This document shows positions 32,994 to 41,587 of a stretch of 64,000 nucleotides of DNA, one piece after another. Source of the DNA: Streptomyces flavofungini (lineage in GTDB: Bacteria; Actinomycetota; Actinomycetes; Streptomycetales; Streptomycetaceae); contig NZ_BMVR01000006.1 in NCBI RefSeq assembly GCF_014650815.1, positions 239,912 to 303,911 of the forward strand, written 5' to 3'. Every line of letters starts with the position of its first letter. Position 1 is the stretch's first letter. Below the pieces are notes generated by a model, which was not told the DNA's origin, made no database searches, and was given only the letters and a program-made list of their open reading frames with translations. Position numbers and translations under genes: made by a program.

Positions 32994-33270
32994 GCTTCGA
33001 GCCTAGGCCTTACTGGTGGGTAGAGGTTTGGCCGGGCGTGACTACTCAACGTCCTTTGCATGAAAGGGTCTTGACAAGTGTTGAAGTGTGCGCACGCTCG
33101 CTCTGATGAGCGCGTTCAGAGGTCAACGGGGCGTGGTGGTCTCACAGTTGCGACGGTTGCGGCTGCTGAGCGTGGCCGGGCGGCCGTGTTGCTCAGCGTG
33201 ATCGGGAGGCCGCATTGCTCAGCGTGGCCGGGTGCCCGTGTTGCTGTGCGCGGTCGGGTGCCCGGGTGGC
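32994..33270. repeat. pyk upstream region with 26-base tandem repeats
   Basis: The pyk end holds the TAGGCT box (complement of 33000-33005). The other end holds four tandem 26-base units at 33165-33190, 33191-33216, 33217-33242 and 33243-33268. A partial fifth unit runs into the stop codon of the SIMPL gene. Each unit starts GCTCAG or a variant and contains a GCCCG or GGCCG turn. Confidence 0.85.
33000..33005 (-). promoter_or_regulatory. -10 box of leaderless pyk promoter
   Basis: On the minus strand TAGGCT is followed by six bases (CGAAGC) and the pyk ATG, with no ribosome-binding site. Confidence 0.6.
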
Positions 33271-33975
33271 TCAGAGTCGCGGCGGGTTCATGGTGAAGCG
33301 GGCGTTGACCTGGGCGTAGACGGACTGGCGTTGGGGTTCGAGGTCGAGGGGGGCGGCGGCTTCGGGGGCGCCGCCGTAGGCGGCGCGGGCCATGCCGGGG
33401 GCGGGCGGGTAGGCGGTGTAGGGGGCGTTGTCGGCGCCGATGTCGGCGATTTCGACGAGGGCGGCGAGGGCGGTGCCGAGGGCGTCGGCGTATTCGCGGG
33501 CGCGTTGGACTGCTTCCTTGACCGCTTCTTGGCGGGCGCGGCGGTGGGCGGGTGAGTCGGGGCGCAGGGCCCACCAGGGGCCGTCGACGTGGGTGAGGTC
33601 CAGGTCGGCGACGCGGGTGGTGAGTTCGCCGAGGGCGGTGAAGTCGCTGAGTTCGGCGGTGATGTGGACGCGGCCGTGGTAGGTGCGGACGCGTTCGCCC
33701 TTGCCGCGTTTGGTGAGTTCGGGGGTGATGGAGAAGGAGCCGGTCTCGACGCGTTCGACGGATTCGCCGTAGGACTTGACGAGGTCGATGACGGTGGCGT
33801 TGCGGCGGGTGAGGTCGGCGAGGGCGTCGCGGCGGTCGGTGCCGCGGGCGCTGACGGTGATGCCGATGCGGGCGATTTCGGGGTCGACTTCGAGGCGGGC
33901 TTCGCCTCGGACGGCGAGGCGGGGGGCTTCGGGGGTGCCGTAGGGGACGCTTTGGGGGGTCTCGTCGGTGGTCAT
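33271..33975 (-). CDS. SIMPL domain-containing protein (DUF541)
   Basis: The 234-residue protein has a SIMPL (DUF541) domain across most of its length. The entry strand Ala-Val-Arg-Gly-Glu-Ala-Arg-Leu-Glu-Val-Asp-Pro-Glu is followed by Thr-Val-Ser-Ala-Arg-Gly-Thr-Asp-Arg-Arg-Asp-Ala, the Gly-Ser-Phe-Ser-Ile-Thr-Pro-Glu turn, and a helix with Ala-Arg-Gln-Glu-Ala-Val-Lys-Glu-Ala. No signal peptide is seen, so unlike E. coli YggE it is probably cytosolic. Function is poorly understood; family members are tied to oxidative stress and antigen signalling. Its stop codon lies at the edge of a 26-base tandem repeat array. Confidence 0.88.
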   Translation of the reverse strand: MTTDETPQSVPYGTPEAPRLAVRGEARLEVDPEIARIGITVSARGTDRRDALADLTRRNATVIDLVKSYGESVERVETGSFSITPELTKRGKGERVRTYHGRVHITAELSDFTALGELTTRVADLDLTHVDGPWWALRPDSPAHRRARQEAVKEAVQRAREYADALGTALAALVEIADIGADNAPYTAYPPAPGMARAAYGGAPEAAAPLDLEPQRQSVYAQVNARFTMNPPRL

Positions 33976-34120
33976 GGGGCCACTCTCGCACCGGTGGCGG
34001 GCACCGGACAGTCATCGGATCGAAACCTGGCGGGTCTGTCGCGAGCGGGTCGGGCGGGTCAGAATCTACGCGCGTTACGTGTGTGTGCCGATGTTGTACG
34101 ACGTGTGGGAGGAAGCCGAG

Positions 34121-35944
34121 ATGCCACTGAACCGCAGGAAGTTCCTGGGTCGGTCCGCTGCGACGGGTGCGGGGGTGGCGCTGGCGGGTGCGGTGGCCGC
34201 TCCGGCGGCCGTGGCTGCCGAGGGGGCCGTGGCGCCGGGTGCGGCTCGTGCGGGCAAGCGTCCGCGTCGTTACTCGTTCACGGTGATGGGCACGACGGAT
34301 CTGCACGGCAATGTCTTCAACTGGGACTACTTCACGGACAAGGAGTTCGACGACAAGGACCACAACGATGTGGGCCTGGCGAAGATCTCCACGTTGGTGT
34401 CGGCGGTCCGCAAGGAGAAGGGGCGCCGCAATACGCTGCTGATCGACGCGGGTGACACGATCCAGGGCACGCAGTTGTCGTACTACTACGCGAAGGTCGA
34501 TCCGATCACGGCCGCGCGGGGTCCGGTGCATCCGATGGCGCAGGCGATGAACGCGATCGGCTATGACGCGGCGGCGCTGGGCAATCACGAGTTCAACTAC
34601 GGCATTCCGGTGTTGCGGAAGTTCGAGGAGCAGTGTGACTTCCCGCTGCTCGGGGCGAACGCGTTGGATGCGAGGACGCAGCGGCCGGCGTTCGCGCCGT
34701 ACAGCATGCATCGTCTTCGTACGCCGCACGGCCGTGATGTGCGGGTGGCGGTGCTCGGGCTGACGAATCCGGGGATCGCGATCTGGGACAAGGCGAATGT
34801 CCAGGGGAAGATGACGTTCCCGGGGCTTGAGGAGCAGGCGGCGAAGTGGGTGCCGCGGCTGCGTTCGATGGGTGCGGACGTGGTGATCGTGTCGGCGCAT
34901 TCGGGGTCGAGTGGTACGTCGTCGTACGGGGACCAGTTGCCGTACATCGAGAACGCGGCGGCGTTGGTGGCGGAGCAGGTGCCGGGGATCGACGCGATTC
35001 TGGTGGGGCACGCGCACACGGAGATTCCCGAGTATCTGGTGGAGAACAAGGAGACCGGCAAGAAGGTGGTGTTGTCGGAGCCGTTGAAGTGGGGGCAGCG
35101 GTTGACGTTGTTCGACTTCGCTGTGGAGTGGTCGAAGGGTCGTTGGCGGGTGGTGAAGGCGGGGGCGAAGGTCCTCAATTCCAACGCGGTGGCGGAGGAC
35201 CGGCGGATCACGCGGCTGTTGGGGGACGAGCACAAGAAGGTCGTGGCGTACGTCAACCAGGTCATCGGTACGTCGAAGGCGGCGATGGGCACGGCCGAGG
35301 GCCCGTACAAGGATGTGGCGATCATTGATCTGATCAGCCATGTGCAGGCGGAGACGGTGAAGGCGGCGCTTGCGGGTGGGGTGTACGCGAAGCTGCCGGT
35401 GCTCGCGCAGGCTTCCTGTTTCTCGCGGACGGCGAAGATGCCGGCGGGTGAGGTGACGATCCGGGACGCGGCGGGGCTCTATCCGTTCGAGAACACGTTG
35501 GAGGCGCGGGTGATCACGGGTGCGCAGTTGAAGGACTATCTGGAGTTCTCGGCGCGCTATTACGTGCGGACGGCGGTGGGTGCGCCGGTGGATCCGGCGA
35601 AGTTGACGAACGCGGACGGCATTCCGGATTACAACTATGACGCGTTGTACGGGGTGACGTACGAGATCGATGTCGCGCAGGCGGCGGGGTCACGGATCGT
35701 GAAGTTGCAGTTCGAGGGCAAGGAGCTGGATCCGAAGGCGGAGTTCGTGCTTGCGGTGAACAATTACCGGGCGAGTGGTGGCGGGAATTTCCCGCATGTG
35801 GCGGCCGCGAAGCAGGTGTGGGCGAATTCCGATGAGATCCGCAACACGATCATTGCGTGGGTGAAGGCGAAGGGCACGGTGGATCCGGCGGAGTTCGCGT
35901 CGGTGGGCTGGCGGCTGACGCGCGAGGGCACGCCGGTGTTCTGA
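34121..35944 (+). CDS. Tat-exported bifunctional metallophosphatase/5'-nucleotidase
   Basis: The 607-residue protein starts with a twin-arginine signal (Asn-Arg-Arg-Lys-Phe-Leu-Gly, then an Ala-rich core to about residue 35). The metallophosphoesterase domain shows Thr-Asp-Leu-His-Gly-Asn near 55, Asp-Ala-Gly-Asp near 110, Gly-Asn-His-Glu-Phe-Asn-Tyr-Gly near 155, and Gly-His-Ala-His-Thr near 300. The C-terminal 5'-nucleotidase domain contains Tyr-Pro-Phe-Glu-Asn-Thr and Asn-Asn-Tyr-Arg-Ala-Ser-Gly-Gly-Gly-Asn-Phe. It should release phosphate from extracellular nucleotides or 2',3'-cyclic nucleotides for scavenging. The ATG at 34121 has GGGAGGAAG upstream. It is divergent from the SIMPL gene. 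Confidence 0.94.
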   Translation: MPLNRRKFLGRSAATGAGVALAGAVAAPAAVAAEGAVAPGAARAGKRPRRYSFTVMGTTDLHGNVFNWDYFTDKEFDDKDHNDVGLAKISTLVSAVRKEKGRRNTLLIDAGDTIQGTQLSYYYAKVDPITAARGPVHPMAQAMNAIGYDAAALGNHEFNYGIPVLRKFEEQCDFPLLGANALDARTQRPAFAPYSMHRLRTPHGRDVRVAVLGLTNPGIAIWDKANVQGKMTFPGLEEQAAKWVPRLRSMGADVVIVSAHSGSSGTSSYGDQLPYIENAAALVAEQVPGIDAILVGHAHTEIPEYLVENKETGKKVVLSEPLKWGQRLTLFDFAVEWSKGRWRVVKAGAKVLNSNAVAEDRRITRLLGDEHKKVVAYVNQVIGTSKAAMGTAEGPYKDVAIIDLISHVQAETVKAALAGGVYAKLPVLAQASCFSRTAKMPAGEVTIRDAAGLYPFENTLEARVITGAQLKDYLEFSARYYVRTAVGAPVDPAKLTNADGIPDYNYDALYGVTYEIDVAQAAGSRIVKLQFEGKELDPKAEFVLAVNNYRASGGGNFPHVAAAKQVWANSDEIRNTIIAWVKAKGTVDPAEFASVGWRLTREGTPVF

Positions 35945-35978
35945 GGTCCAGGGCCGCGCCGGCCCGTCGGACAGGCCC

Positions 35979-35984
35979 TAGCCT
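35979..35984 (+). promoter_or_regulatory. -10 box of leaderless promoter (small gene at 35992)
   Basis: TAGCCT is followed by seven bases and the ATG at 35992; no ribosome-binding site is visible. Confidence 0.55.
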
Positions 35985-35991
35985 CGGTCGT

Positions 35992-36426
35992 ATGAATGAG
36001 GAACTGGCTGTGGCGCTGGCTGTCGTGGAGCGCGATCTGAGGGCGACGTGTGCGGTGCGGCCGATCGTCCGCGAGGAGCTGGACTTCGACGACGAGCCGC
36101 TGGTGGTGCTGTACGAGGCCGACGGCTCGGGCGTGGGGGTGGCGGTGCCGGAGGGTTCCGCGGCCGAGCAGGTGGCGAGTCTCGCGGAGCAGGTGCAGGA
36201 CTGGGCGGTGGAGGCGCTGGCCGCGCAGTTGCTGCCCGCGACGTGGCCGGAGTGTCCGGACCATCCGGCTTCGCATCCGTTGGCCGCGTCGGTGACCGAG
36301 GGTGTGGCCGTGTGGTCGTGCCCTCGGTCGCGGCGGGTGGTGGCGCCGGTGGGTGCGCTCGCGGAGCTGGGTGCTCCCGGGGCGGTGGGTGCTCCCGGGG
36401 GGAGGCGGCGCGGCGTCAGTTCTTGA
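35992..36426 (+). CDS. Conserved-type hypothetical protein
   Basis: The 144-residue acidic protein begins with a helix (Glu-Glu-Leu-Ala-Val-Ala-Leu-Ala-Val-Val-Glu-Arg), then a Leu-Val-Val-Leu-Tyr-Glu-Ala-Asp-Gly-Ser-Gly strand pair, an Ala-Glu-Gln-Val-Gln-Asp-Trp-Ala-Val-Glu-Ala helix, and a Trp-Pro-Glu-Cys-Pro-x-His-Pro segment near residue 88 that could bind a metal. The C-terminus repeats Gly-Ala-Pro-Gly. I do not recognise a named family. Codon bias is fully coding. The mRNA appears leaderless. Its last 11 bases overlap the 3' end of the convergent hydroxylase gene. Confidence 0.75.
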   Translation: MNEELAVALAVVERDLRATCAVRPIVREELDFDDEPLVVLYEADGSGVGVAVPEGSAAEQVASLAEQVQDWAVEALAAQLLPATWPECPDHPASHPLAASVTEGVAVWSCPRSRRVVAPVGALAELGAPGAVGAPGGRRRGVSS

Positions 36427-37867
36427 GGCGTACGAGGTTGGGGTGGGGCGTGGCGGTGCGCTGGTCCGGGGTGCGGGGGCGGGGGTCGGTGAGGCCGAAG
36501 CTGGTGAAGGCGGTGCGGTCCGGCAGCGGGTAGGGGTTCTTGCCGGTGAGGGTGTTGAGGATGGTGGCGCTGCGCCAGGCGGCGAGGCCGAGGTCGGGGG
36601 CGCCGACTCCGTGGGTGTGGCGTTCGGCGTTCTGGACGTAGATGTTGCTGCCGGTGCCGGTGACGGAGGGGTCGAGGACGAGGCGGTACCGCTCGTCGAT
36701 GCGGGGGCGCTCGGAGGAGTCGCGGCGCAGGTAGGGGTCGAGGCCGGCGAGGAGCTGGTCGAGGGGGCGTTCGCGGTAGCCGGTGGCGAGGATGACGGCG
36801 TCGGTGGTGATGCGGGAGCGGCTGCCTTGTTCGAGGTGTTCCAGGTGGAGTTCGACGCGGGTGGTGGCGACGCGGCCGGCGGTGCGGACGGCGACGCCGG
36901 GGGTGAGGACGGCGTCGGGCCAGCCGCCGTGGAGGGTGCGTTGGTACAGCTCGTCGTGGATGGCGGCGATGGTTTCGGCGTCGATGCCCTTGTGGAGCTG
37001 CCACTGGCCGGGGACGAGGCGGTCGCGGACGGGTTCGGGCAGGGAGTGGAAGTAGCGGGTGTAGTCGGGGGTGAAGTGTTCCAGGCCGAGCTTGGAGTAC
37101 TCCATGGGGGCGAAGGCGGGGGTGCGGGCCAGCCAGTGGAGGCGTTCGGCGCCGGGTGGGCGGTGCCGGAGCAGGTCGAGGAAGACTTCCGCGCCGGACT
37201 GTCCGGAGCCGATGACGGTGATGTGTTCGGCGGTGAGGAAGCGGTCGCGGTGCAGGAGGTAGTCGGCGGCGTGGATGACGGGGACGGTGGGGGCGTCGGC
37301 GAGGGGCCGCAGGGGTTCGGGTACGTAGGGGGCGGTGCCGACACCGATGGCGATGTTGCGGGCGTGGGTGCGGCCGAGGGCTTCGGCTTCGCCGTCGGCG
37401 TCGAGCTGGGTGAAGTCGACTTCGAAGAGGCTCCGTTCGGGGTTCCAGCGGACGGCGTCGATCTGGTGGCCGAAGTGGAGCGCGGGCAGGTTCTCGCTGA
37501 CCCAGCGGCAGTAGGCGTCGTACTCGGCGCGCTGGATGTGGAAGCGCTCGGCGAAGTAGAAGGGGAAGAGGCGTTCGCGGGCGCGCAGATAGCTGAGGAA
37601 CGACCACGGGTTCGCGGGGTCGGCGAGGGTCACCAGGTCGGCGAGGAAGGGGACTTGGAGGGTGGCGCCGTCGATGAGGAGGCCGGGGTGCCAGTGGAAG
37701 GAGGGCCGCTGTTCGTAGAAGGCGGCGTCGACGCCGTCGAGGGGTTGGGCGAGGGCGGCGAGGGACAGGTTGAACGGTCCGATGCCGATGCCCACCAGGT
37801 CGCGGGGTGCGGTGGGGGTGGTGGGTGCCTGGGGCGGCCGGGCGGGCAGGTCGGGCGTCGCCGTCAT
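36416..37867 (-). CDS. Lysine/ornithine N-monooxygenase family protein (N-hydroxylase)
   Basis: The 483-residue flavoprotein N-hydroxylates the side-chain amine of lysine, ornithine or a diamine, the key step for hydroxamate siderophores. The FAD motif Gly-Ile-Gly-Ile-Gly-Pro-Phe-Asn-Leu-Ser is at about residue 27. The NADPH motif Val-Ile-Gly-Ser-Gly-Gln-Ser-Gly-Ala-Glu is near 206, and the C-terminal Ala-Thr-Gly-Tyr-Arg motif near 370. After the decarboxylase upstream, the likely substrate is a diamine such as cadaverine or putrescine, as for DesB. Its ATG overlaps the decarboxylase stop (ATGA). No acyltransferase or NIS synthetase gene is adjacent. Confidence 0.93.
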   Translation of the reverse strand: MTATPDLPARPPQAPTTPTAPRDLVGIGIGPFNLSLAALAQPLDGVDAAFYEQRPSFHWHPGLLIDGATLQVPFLADLVTLADPANPWSFLSYLRARERLFPFYFAERFHIQRAEYDAYCRWVSENLPALHFGHQIDAVRWNPERSLFEVDFTQLDADGEAEALGRTHARNIAIGVGTAPYVPEPLRPLADAPTVPVIHAADYLLHRDRFLTAEHITVIGSGQSGAEVFLDLLRHRPPGAERLHWLARTPAFAPMEYSKLGLEHFTPDYTRYFHSLPEPVRDRLVPGQWQLHKGIDAETIAAIHDELYQRTLHGGWPDAVLTPGVAVRTAGRVATTRVELHLEHLEQGSRSRITTDAVILATGYRERPLDQLLAGLDPYLRRDSSERPRIDERYRLVLDPSVTGTGSNIYVQNAERHTHGVGAPDLGLAAWRSATILNTLTGKNPYPLPDRTAFTSFGLTDPRPRTPDQRTATPHPNLVRLKN

Positions 37868-39255
37868 CGGGGAGTGGTTCCTTCCACGAGCGCGAGCAGG
37901 GCCGCGAGGTCTTCGGGGCGGGTGTGCGGGTTGAGCAGCGTCACTTTGAGCCAGCGGCGGCCGTCGAGTTGGGCGCGGCCGAGGACGGCGGTGCCGTCGA
38001 TGAGGAGTTTCCTCCGTATGTGGGCGATGTGGTCGTCGTCGGCGTCGGTGGGCCGGAACAGGACGGTGCTGATGGCCGGTTTGTCGTACAGCTCGAAGCC
38101 GGGGTGGGCGGCGACGAGGTCGGCGAACTCCCTGGCATGGTCGCAGACTTGGTCGACCAGGTCGCCGAGCCCGGTGCGGCCGAGGGCCTTCAGGGTGACG
38201 GCGATCTTCAGGGCGTCGGGTCTGCGGGTGGTGCGCAGGGAGCGGCCGAGGAGGTCGGGGAGTCCGGCTTCGGTGTCGTCGTCGGCGTTGAGGTAGTCGG
38301 CGCGGTGGGTGAGGGCGGCGGTGTCGGTGCTTGCGCGGACGGTGAGGAGTCCGGCTGCCGCCGGTTGCCAGCCGAGTTTGTGCAGGTCGAGGGCGACGCT
38401 GTCGGCGCGGTCGAGTCCGTGGAGCTTCGTTCTGCGGGTGTCGCTGAAGAGCAGGCCCGCGCCGTAGGCGGCGTCGACGTGCAGGCGGGCGCCGTGTGCG
38501 GCGCACAGGTCGGCGATGTCCGTGAGCGGGTCGATGAGGCCCGCGTCGGTGGTGCCCGCGGTGGCGGCGACCAGGAAGTGGCCGGGCTGGCCGGGGAGTT
38601 CGGTGAGGGCTTCGTCCAGGGCGGCCGGGTCGAGTACGCCGGCGGGTGCGGGTACGGTCACCGGCTCCGGCAGGCCGAGGAGCCAGGCCGCTCGGCGCAG
38701 GGAGTGGTGGGCGTTGGCGCCCACGAGTACGTGGAGGGGGTGGCCGTGGGCTGCCGCTTGCTCGCGGGCCAGGAGCAGGGCCAGTTGGTTGGACTCGGTG
38801 CCGCCGGTCGTGATGAGGGCGTCGGCGCCCTCGCCGTGCACCTCCGTGGCGATGGCGTCCGTGAGGATCGCTTCCAGCGCGGAGGCCGCGGGGGCCTGGT
38901 CCCAGGAGTCCATCGACGGGTTCAGGGCCGAGGCTGCCAGGTCCGCGGCGGTGGCCAGGGCCAGGGGCGGGCAGTGGAGGTGGGCTGCGCAGAGGGGGTC
39001 GGTGGGGTCGGCCGCGCCTGCGGTGACCGCGCCCACGAGGGTGCGCAGGGCCTCTTCCGCGCCTGCGCCCTGGTCGGGCAGGAGGTCGCCCGCGGCGGCC
39101 CGGACGCGGGCTGCCACCGCGTCCGGGCCGCCGGGCGGCAGGGGGCCGCCGCGGGCCCCGGCGCCCGCGGTGAGTGCCTCCAGGACCGTGTCGAGCAGCG
39201 GCCGCAGGGCGTCGGGGCCTTGGGGTCCTCCGGCGAGGGGCGGGGGGCTGCTCAT
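37864..39255 (-). CDS. PLP-dependent decarboxylase (diaminobutyrate/lysine type)
   Basis: The 463-residue enzyme belongs to the group II pyridoxal-phosphate decarboxylases. It shows Thr-Thr-Gly-Gly-Thr-Glu-Ser-Asn near 150, His-Val-Asp-Ala-Ala-Tyr-Gly-Ala-Gly near 257, and the PLP lysine in Leu-Asp-Leu-His-Lys-Leu-Gly-Trp near 290. It should convert lysine, ornithine or diaminobutyrate to a diamine, like DesA in desferrioxamine synthesis. It is first in a coupled two-gene unit with the N-hydroxylase. I looked for an iron-box (TTAGGTTAGGCTAACCTAA type) in the upstream region and saw none. The ~200 bases before the start contain only Streptomyces-type repeats and hairpins. Confidence 0.9.
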   Translation of the reverse strand: MSSPPPLAGGPQGPDALRPLLDTVLEALTAGAGARGGPLPPGGPDAVAARVRAAAGDLLPDQGAGAEEALRTLVGAVTAGAADPTDPLCAAHLHCPPLALATAADLAASALNPSMDSWDQAPAASALEAILTDAIATEVHGEGADALITTGGTESNQLALLLAREQAAAHGHPLHVLVGANAHHSLRRAAWLLGLPEPVTVPAPAGVLDPAALDEALTELPGQPGHFLVAATAGTTDAGLIDPLTDIADLCAAHGARLHVDAAYGAGLLFSDTRRTKLHGLDRADSVALDLHKLGWQPAAAGLLTVRASTDTAALTHRADYLNADDDTEAGLPDLLGRSLRTTRRPDALKIAVTLKALGRTGLGDLVDQVCDHAREFADLVAAHPGFELYDKPAISTVLFRPTDADDDHIAHIRRKLLIDGTAVLGRAQLDGRRWLKVTLLNPHTRPEDLAALLALVEGTTPR

Positions 39256-39587
39256 GGCTGTCCTCCGGGTGTGCGGGTGGGGTCACCAGCCTGTACGGAC
39301 GGTGGACGGCATGCCCGGAAAGCGCAACGATCGAAACCCGAAAGGGGTATTGGCTTGTGGGGGGTTTGCGGTGGGGTGCGGTGCGGTGTTAGGGCTGAGG
39401 GCTTTCCCCAATCCCGCCCCTTCCCGAACCCGGGGGCGCTGCGCCCCCGGGCCCCGGCCTGTCGCCGATGTCCCCTTCGGGTGGGACAGCGTGCCCCCGA
39501 TCGGCCTGCGGCCTCGTCCTCAAACGCCGGACGGGCTGAGATGTCGCCGGGGCGGGCAGGGCGGGCCTGGGGAAAGCCCCGCGGGGC
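39256..39587. other. Intergenic region with hairpins and a Streptomyces repeat
   Basis: The 332-base gap between the decarboxylase start and the GH35 stop holds a ten-base GC hairpin (CCCGGGGGCG / CGCCCCCGGG, near 39430-39452) that may end the GH35 transcript. It also holds an inverted copy of the GTCCGGCG-TTGAGGACGAG repeat near 39514-39537. Upstream of the decarboxylase no clear promoter or iron box was seen. No gene is supported. Confidence 0.6.
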
Positions 39588-41414
39588 TCAGCCGAGCCGC
39601 ACCTCCGCCTTCCCCCTGACCCCCTCGACCTCCAGCACCCACACCTCGTTGTCCCCTTCCCGCAGCACCGGCCCGGGCACGTACAGGGCCGCCTGCGGTC
39701 CGACGTCCCAGTACCGGCCGAGGCAGAAGCCGTTGACCCAGGCGAACCCCCTCCCCCAGCCGGGGAGTTCGAGTGCGGCGTCGCCGGGGCCGCGCACGTC
39801 GACCGTCCCTCGGTAGAGGCCGACCCGCCCCCGGGGCCCCACGGCGGCCGCCAGGCCCCGCACCGCGTCGGCGTCGTCGAAGGCGCCGAGGGGAAGCCCC
39901 ACGGCCCGCACGCCGTGCGCGTACTGCCGTTCGTGCAGGACACCCCCGGTGATCCCCTTGGTCTCCCCGAGCCTCGGCCCGTAGTTGACCCGTCCGAGGG
40001 ACTCGGCCCAGAGGGTCACGCGGGCGGGACCGGGGACGGGGGCGGGGAGGGTGGGGGTGGCTTCGGTGAGGACGCCGGCCCGGGCCCCGTCCACGTACAC
40101 GGTGGCGCGGTCGCGCAGGCCGCGCACGGTCAGGGGGTACGGTTCGCGCGGCCCGGGCAGGTCGAGGGTGTAGCGGACCAGGCCCCGGTCGACGCCGAGT
40201 TGTTCGAAGGTGGGCGGGACGGCGTGTTCCGTCTCGGGGGTGCCGAGGGCGTCGGCGACGGTGTCGAGGGGGACCCAGTCGGTGAGGCGGGCCGTGGCGG
40301 GGGCGGCGAGGGCGGCGGGGGCCGGGGGCAGTTCGGGCAGGGGGCCGTCGGTGTGGGCGGCGAGTACTTCGCGGAAGAGCCAGAACTTCTCGGTGGGGCG
40401 GCCGCGTTCGTCGATGGGCGCGTCGTAGTCGTAGGACGTGATGTCGGGCTGCAGGGCGCCGTCGTGGAGCCCGCCTCCGAGCGGGGTGCCGTCGGGCGCG
40501 GTGCCGTCCGCCCGGTTCGCCCCCGCCCAGCCTGCGAAGTTCGTACCCCCGTGGGCCATGTAGAGGTTGACGGAGGCGCCGCAGTCGAGGATTTCGCGGA
40601 GGGCCGTCGCCGCGTCGGAGGGGTCGCGGCGGACGGGTTCGGCGCCCCAGTGGTCGAACCAGCCGCACCAGAACTCCATGCACATGAGGGGGCCCTTGGG
40701 GCGGTGGCGGCGGAGGGTGGTGAAGGCGTCGGGGGCGGCGGAGCCGAAGTTGGCGGTGGCGAGGACGCCGGGGATGCTGCCGCCGGTGAGCATGTGGTCC
40801 TCGGGGCCGTCGGAGGTGCACAGTTCGGCGGTGATGCCGTGGGTGTGCAGGAGGTCGGCGAGGCGGCGGAGGTAGACCTGGTCGGAGCCGTAGCTGCCGT
40901 ACTCGTTCTCGACCTGCACCATGATCACGGGGCCGCCGCGGTCGTGCTGGCGGGAGACGACCTGGGGCAGCAGGCGGGCGAACCAGCGCTCGACGTGCGC
41001 GAGGTAGGTCTCGTCGCGGGTGCGGACGCGGGAGCCGACCTCGGCGGTCAGCCAGTGCGGCAGGCCGCCGTTGTCCCACTCGGCGCAGATGTAGGGGCCG
41101 GGGCGGACGACGGCCCAGAGTCCGGCGGCGTGGGCGGCGTCGAGGAAGCGGCCGAGGGCCGTGACGTCGTGGAGTTCGCCGGGGCGGGGTTCGTGCAGGT
41201 TCCAGGGGACGTACGTCTCGACGCAGTTGAGGCCCATGGCCCGCAGCATCGCGAGGCGGTGCCCCCACTGGGCCTCGTGCACCCGGAAGTAGTGCAGCGC
41301 CCCCGAGAGCAGCCGCACGGGCCGGCCGTCCAGTTCGAAGTCGTCCGCGCCCACCCGGAAGCTGTCGCCGCGCGCGTCCGGTCCGTCGTCTGCCACGTGG
41401 TGGCTGGCGTCCAT
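39588..41414 (-). CDS. Glycoside hydrolase family 35 beta-galactosidase
   Basis: The 608-residue protein has the GH35 catalytic barrel with Leu-Leu-Ser-Gly-Ala-Leu-His-Tyr-Phe-Arg near residue 35, Gly-Leu-Asn-Cys-Val-Glu-Thr-Tyr-Val-Pro-Trp near 62, and Arg-Pro-Gly-Pro-Tyr-Ile-Cys-Ala-Glu-Trp near 103. The acid/base Glu is in Gln-Val-Glu-Asn-Glu-Tyr-Gly-Ser near 165. The nucleophile Glu is in Met-Glu-Phe-Trp-Cys-Gly-Trp-Phe-Asp near 245. C-terminal jelly-roll domains follow. No signal peptide is present, so it probably acts on imported beta-galactosides. ATG 41414 has GGGAGGG at six bases. A divergent AraC-type gene is the likely local regulator. Confidence 0.94.
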   Translation of the reverse strand: MDASHHVADDGPDARGDSFRVGADDFELDGRPVRLLSGALHYFRVHEAQWGHRLAMLRAMGLNCVETYVPWNLHEPRPGELHDVTALGRFLDAAHAAGLWAVVRPGPYICAEWDNGGLPHWLTAEVGSRVRTRDETYLAHVERWFARLLPQVVSRQHDRGGPVIMVQVENEYGSYGSDQVYLRRLADLLHTHGITAELCTSDGPEDHMLTGGSIPGVLATANFGSAAPDAFTTLRRHRPKGPLMCMEFWCGWFDHWGAEPVRRDPSDAATALREILDCGASVNLYMAHGGTNFAGWAGANRADGTAPDGTPLGGGLHDGALQPDITSYDYDAPIDERGRPTEKFWLFREVLAAHTDGPLPELPPAPAALAAPATARLTDWVPLDTVADALGTPETEHAVPPTFEQLGVDRGLVRYTLDLPGPREPYPLTVRGLRDRATVYVDGARAGVLTEATPTLPAPVPGPARVTLWAESLGRVNYGPRLGETKGITGGVLHERQYAHGVRAVGLPLGAFDDADAVRGLAAAVGPRGRVGLYRGTVDVRGPGDAALELPGWGRGFAWVNGFCLGRYWDVGPQAALYVPGPVLREGDNEVWVLEVEGVRGKAEVRLG

Positions 41415-41587
41415 CGTGTCCCTCCCGATCATCACTGCGGCCACGATTGCCTCTGGCGGGCGGCAGGGTCCATGGACAAAGATCGAGCCGGGTTGGACGC
41501 AGCGATGCGGTGACGGCGAGCGCGCGGCGCGGCGGCCCGGTGGTGTACGGGAAGCGGCGGGCGCGGGGACGAGAGGGGCAGCAGCGG

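Noticed and set aside
33116..35341. Long minus-strand frame opposite the 5'-nucleotidase gene
   Set aside because: Arg/Pro/His-rich shadow of a strongly supported gene.
39256..39330. Iron-box (DmdR/IdeR type) upstream of the decarboxylase gene
   Set aside because: No TTAGG-type inverted repeat could be found by eye in the upstream region.
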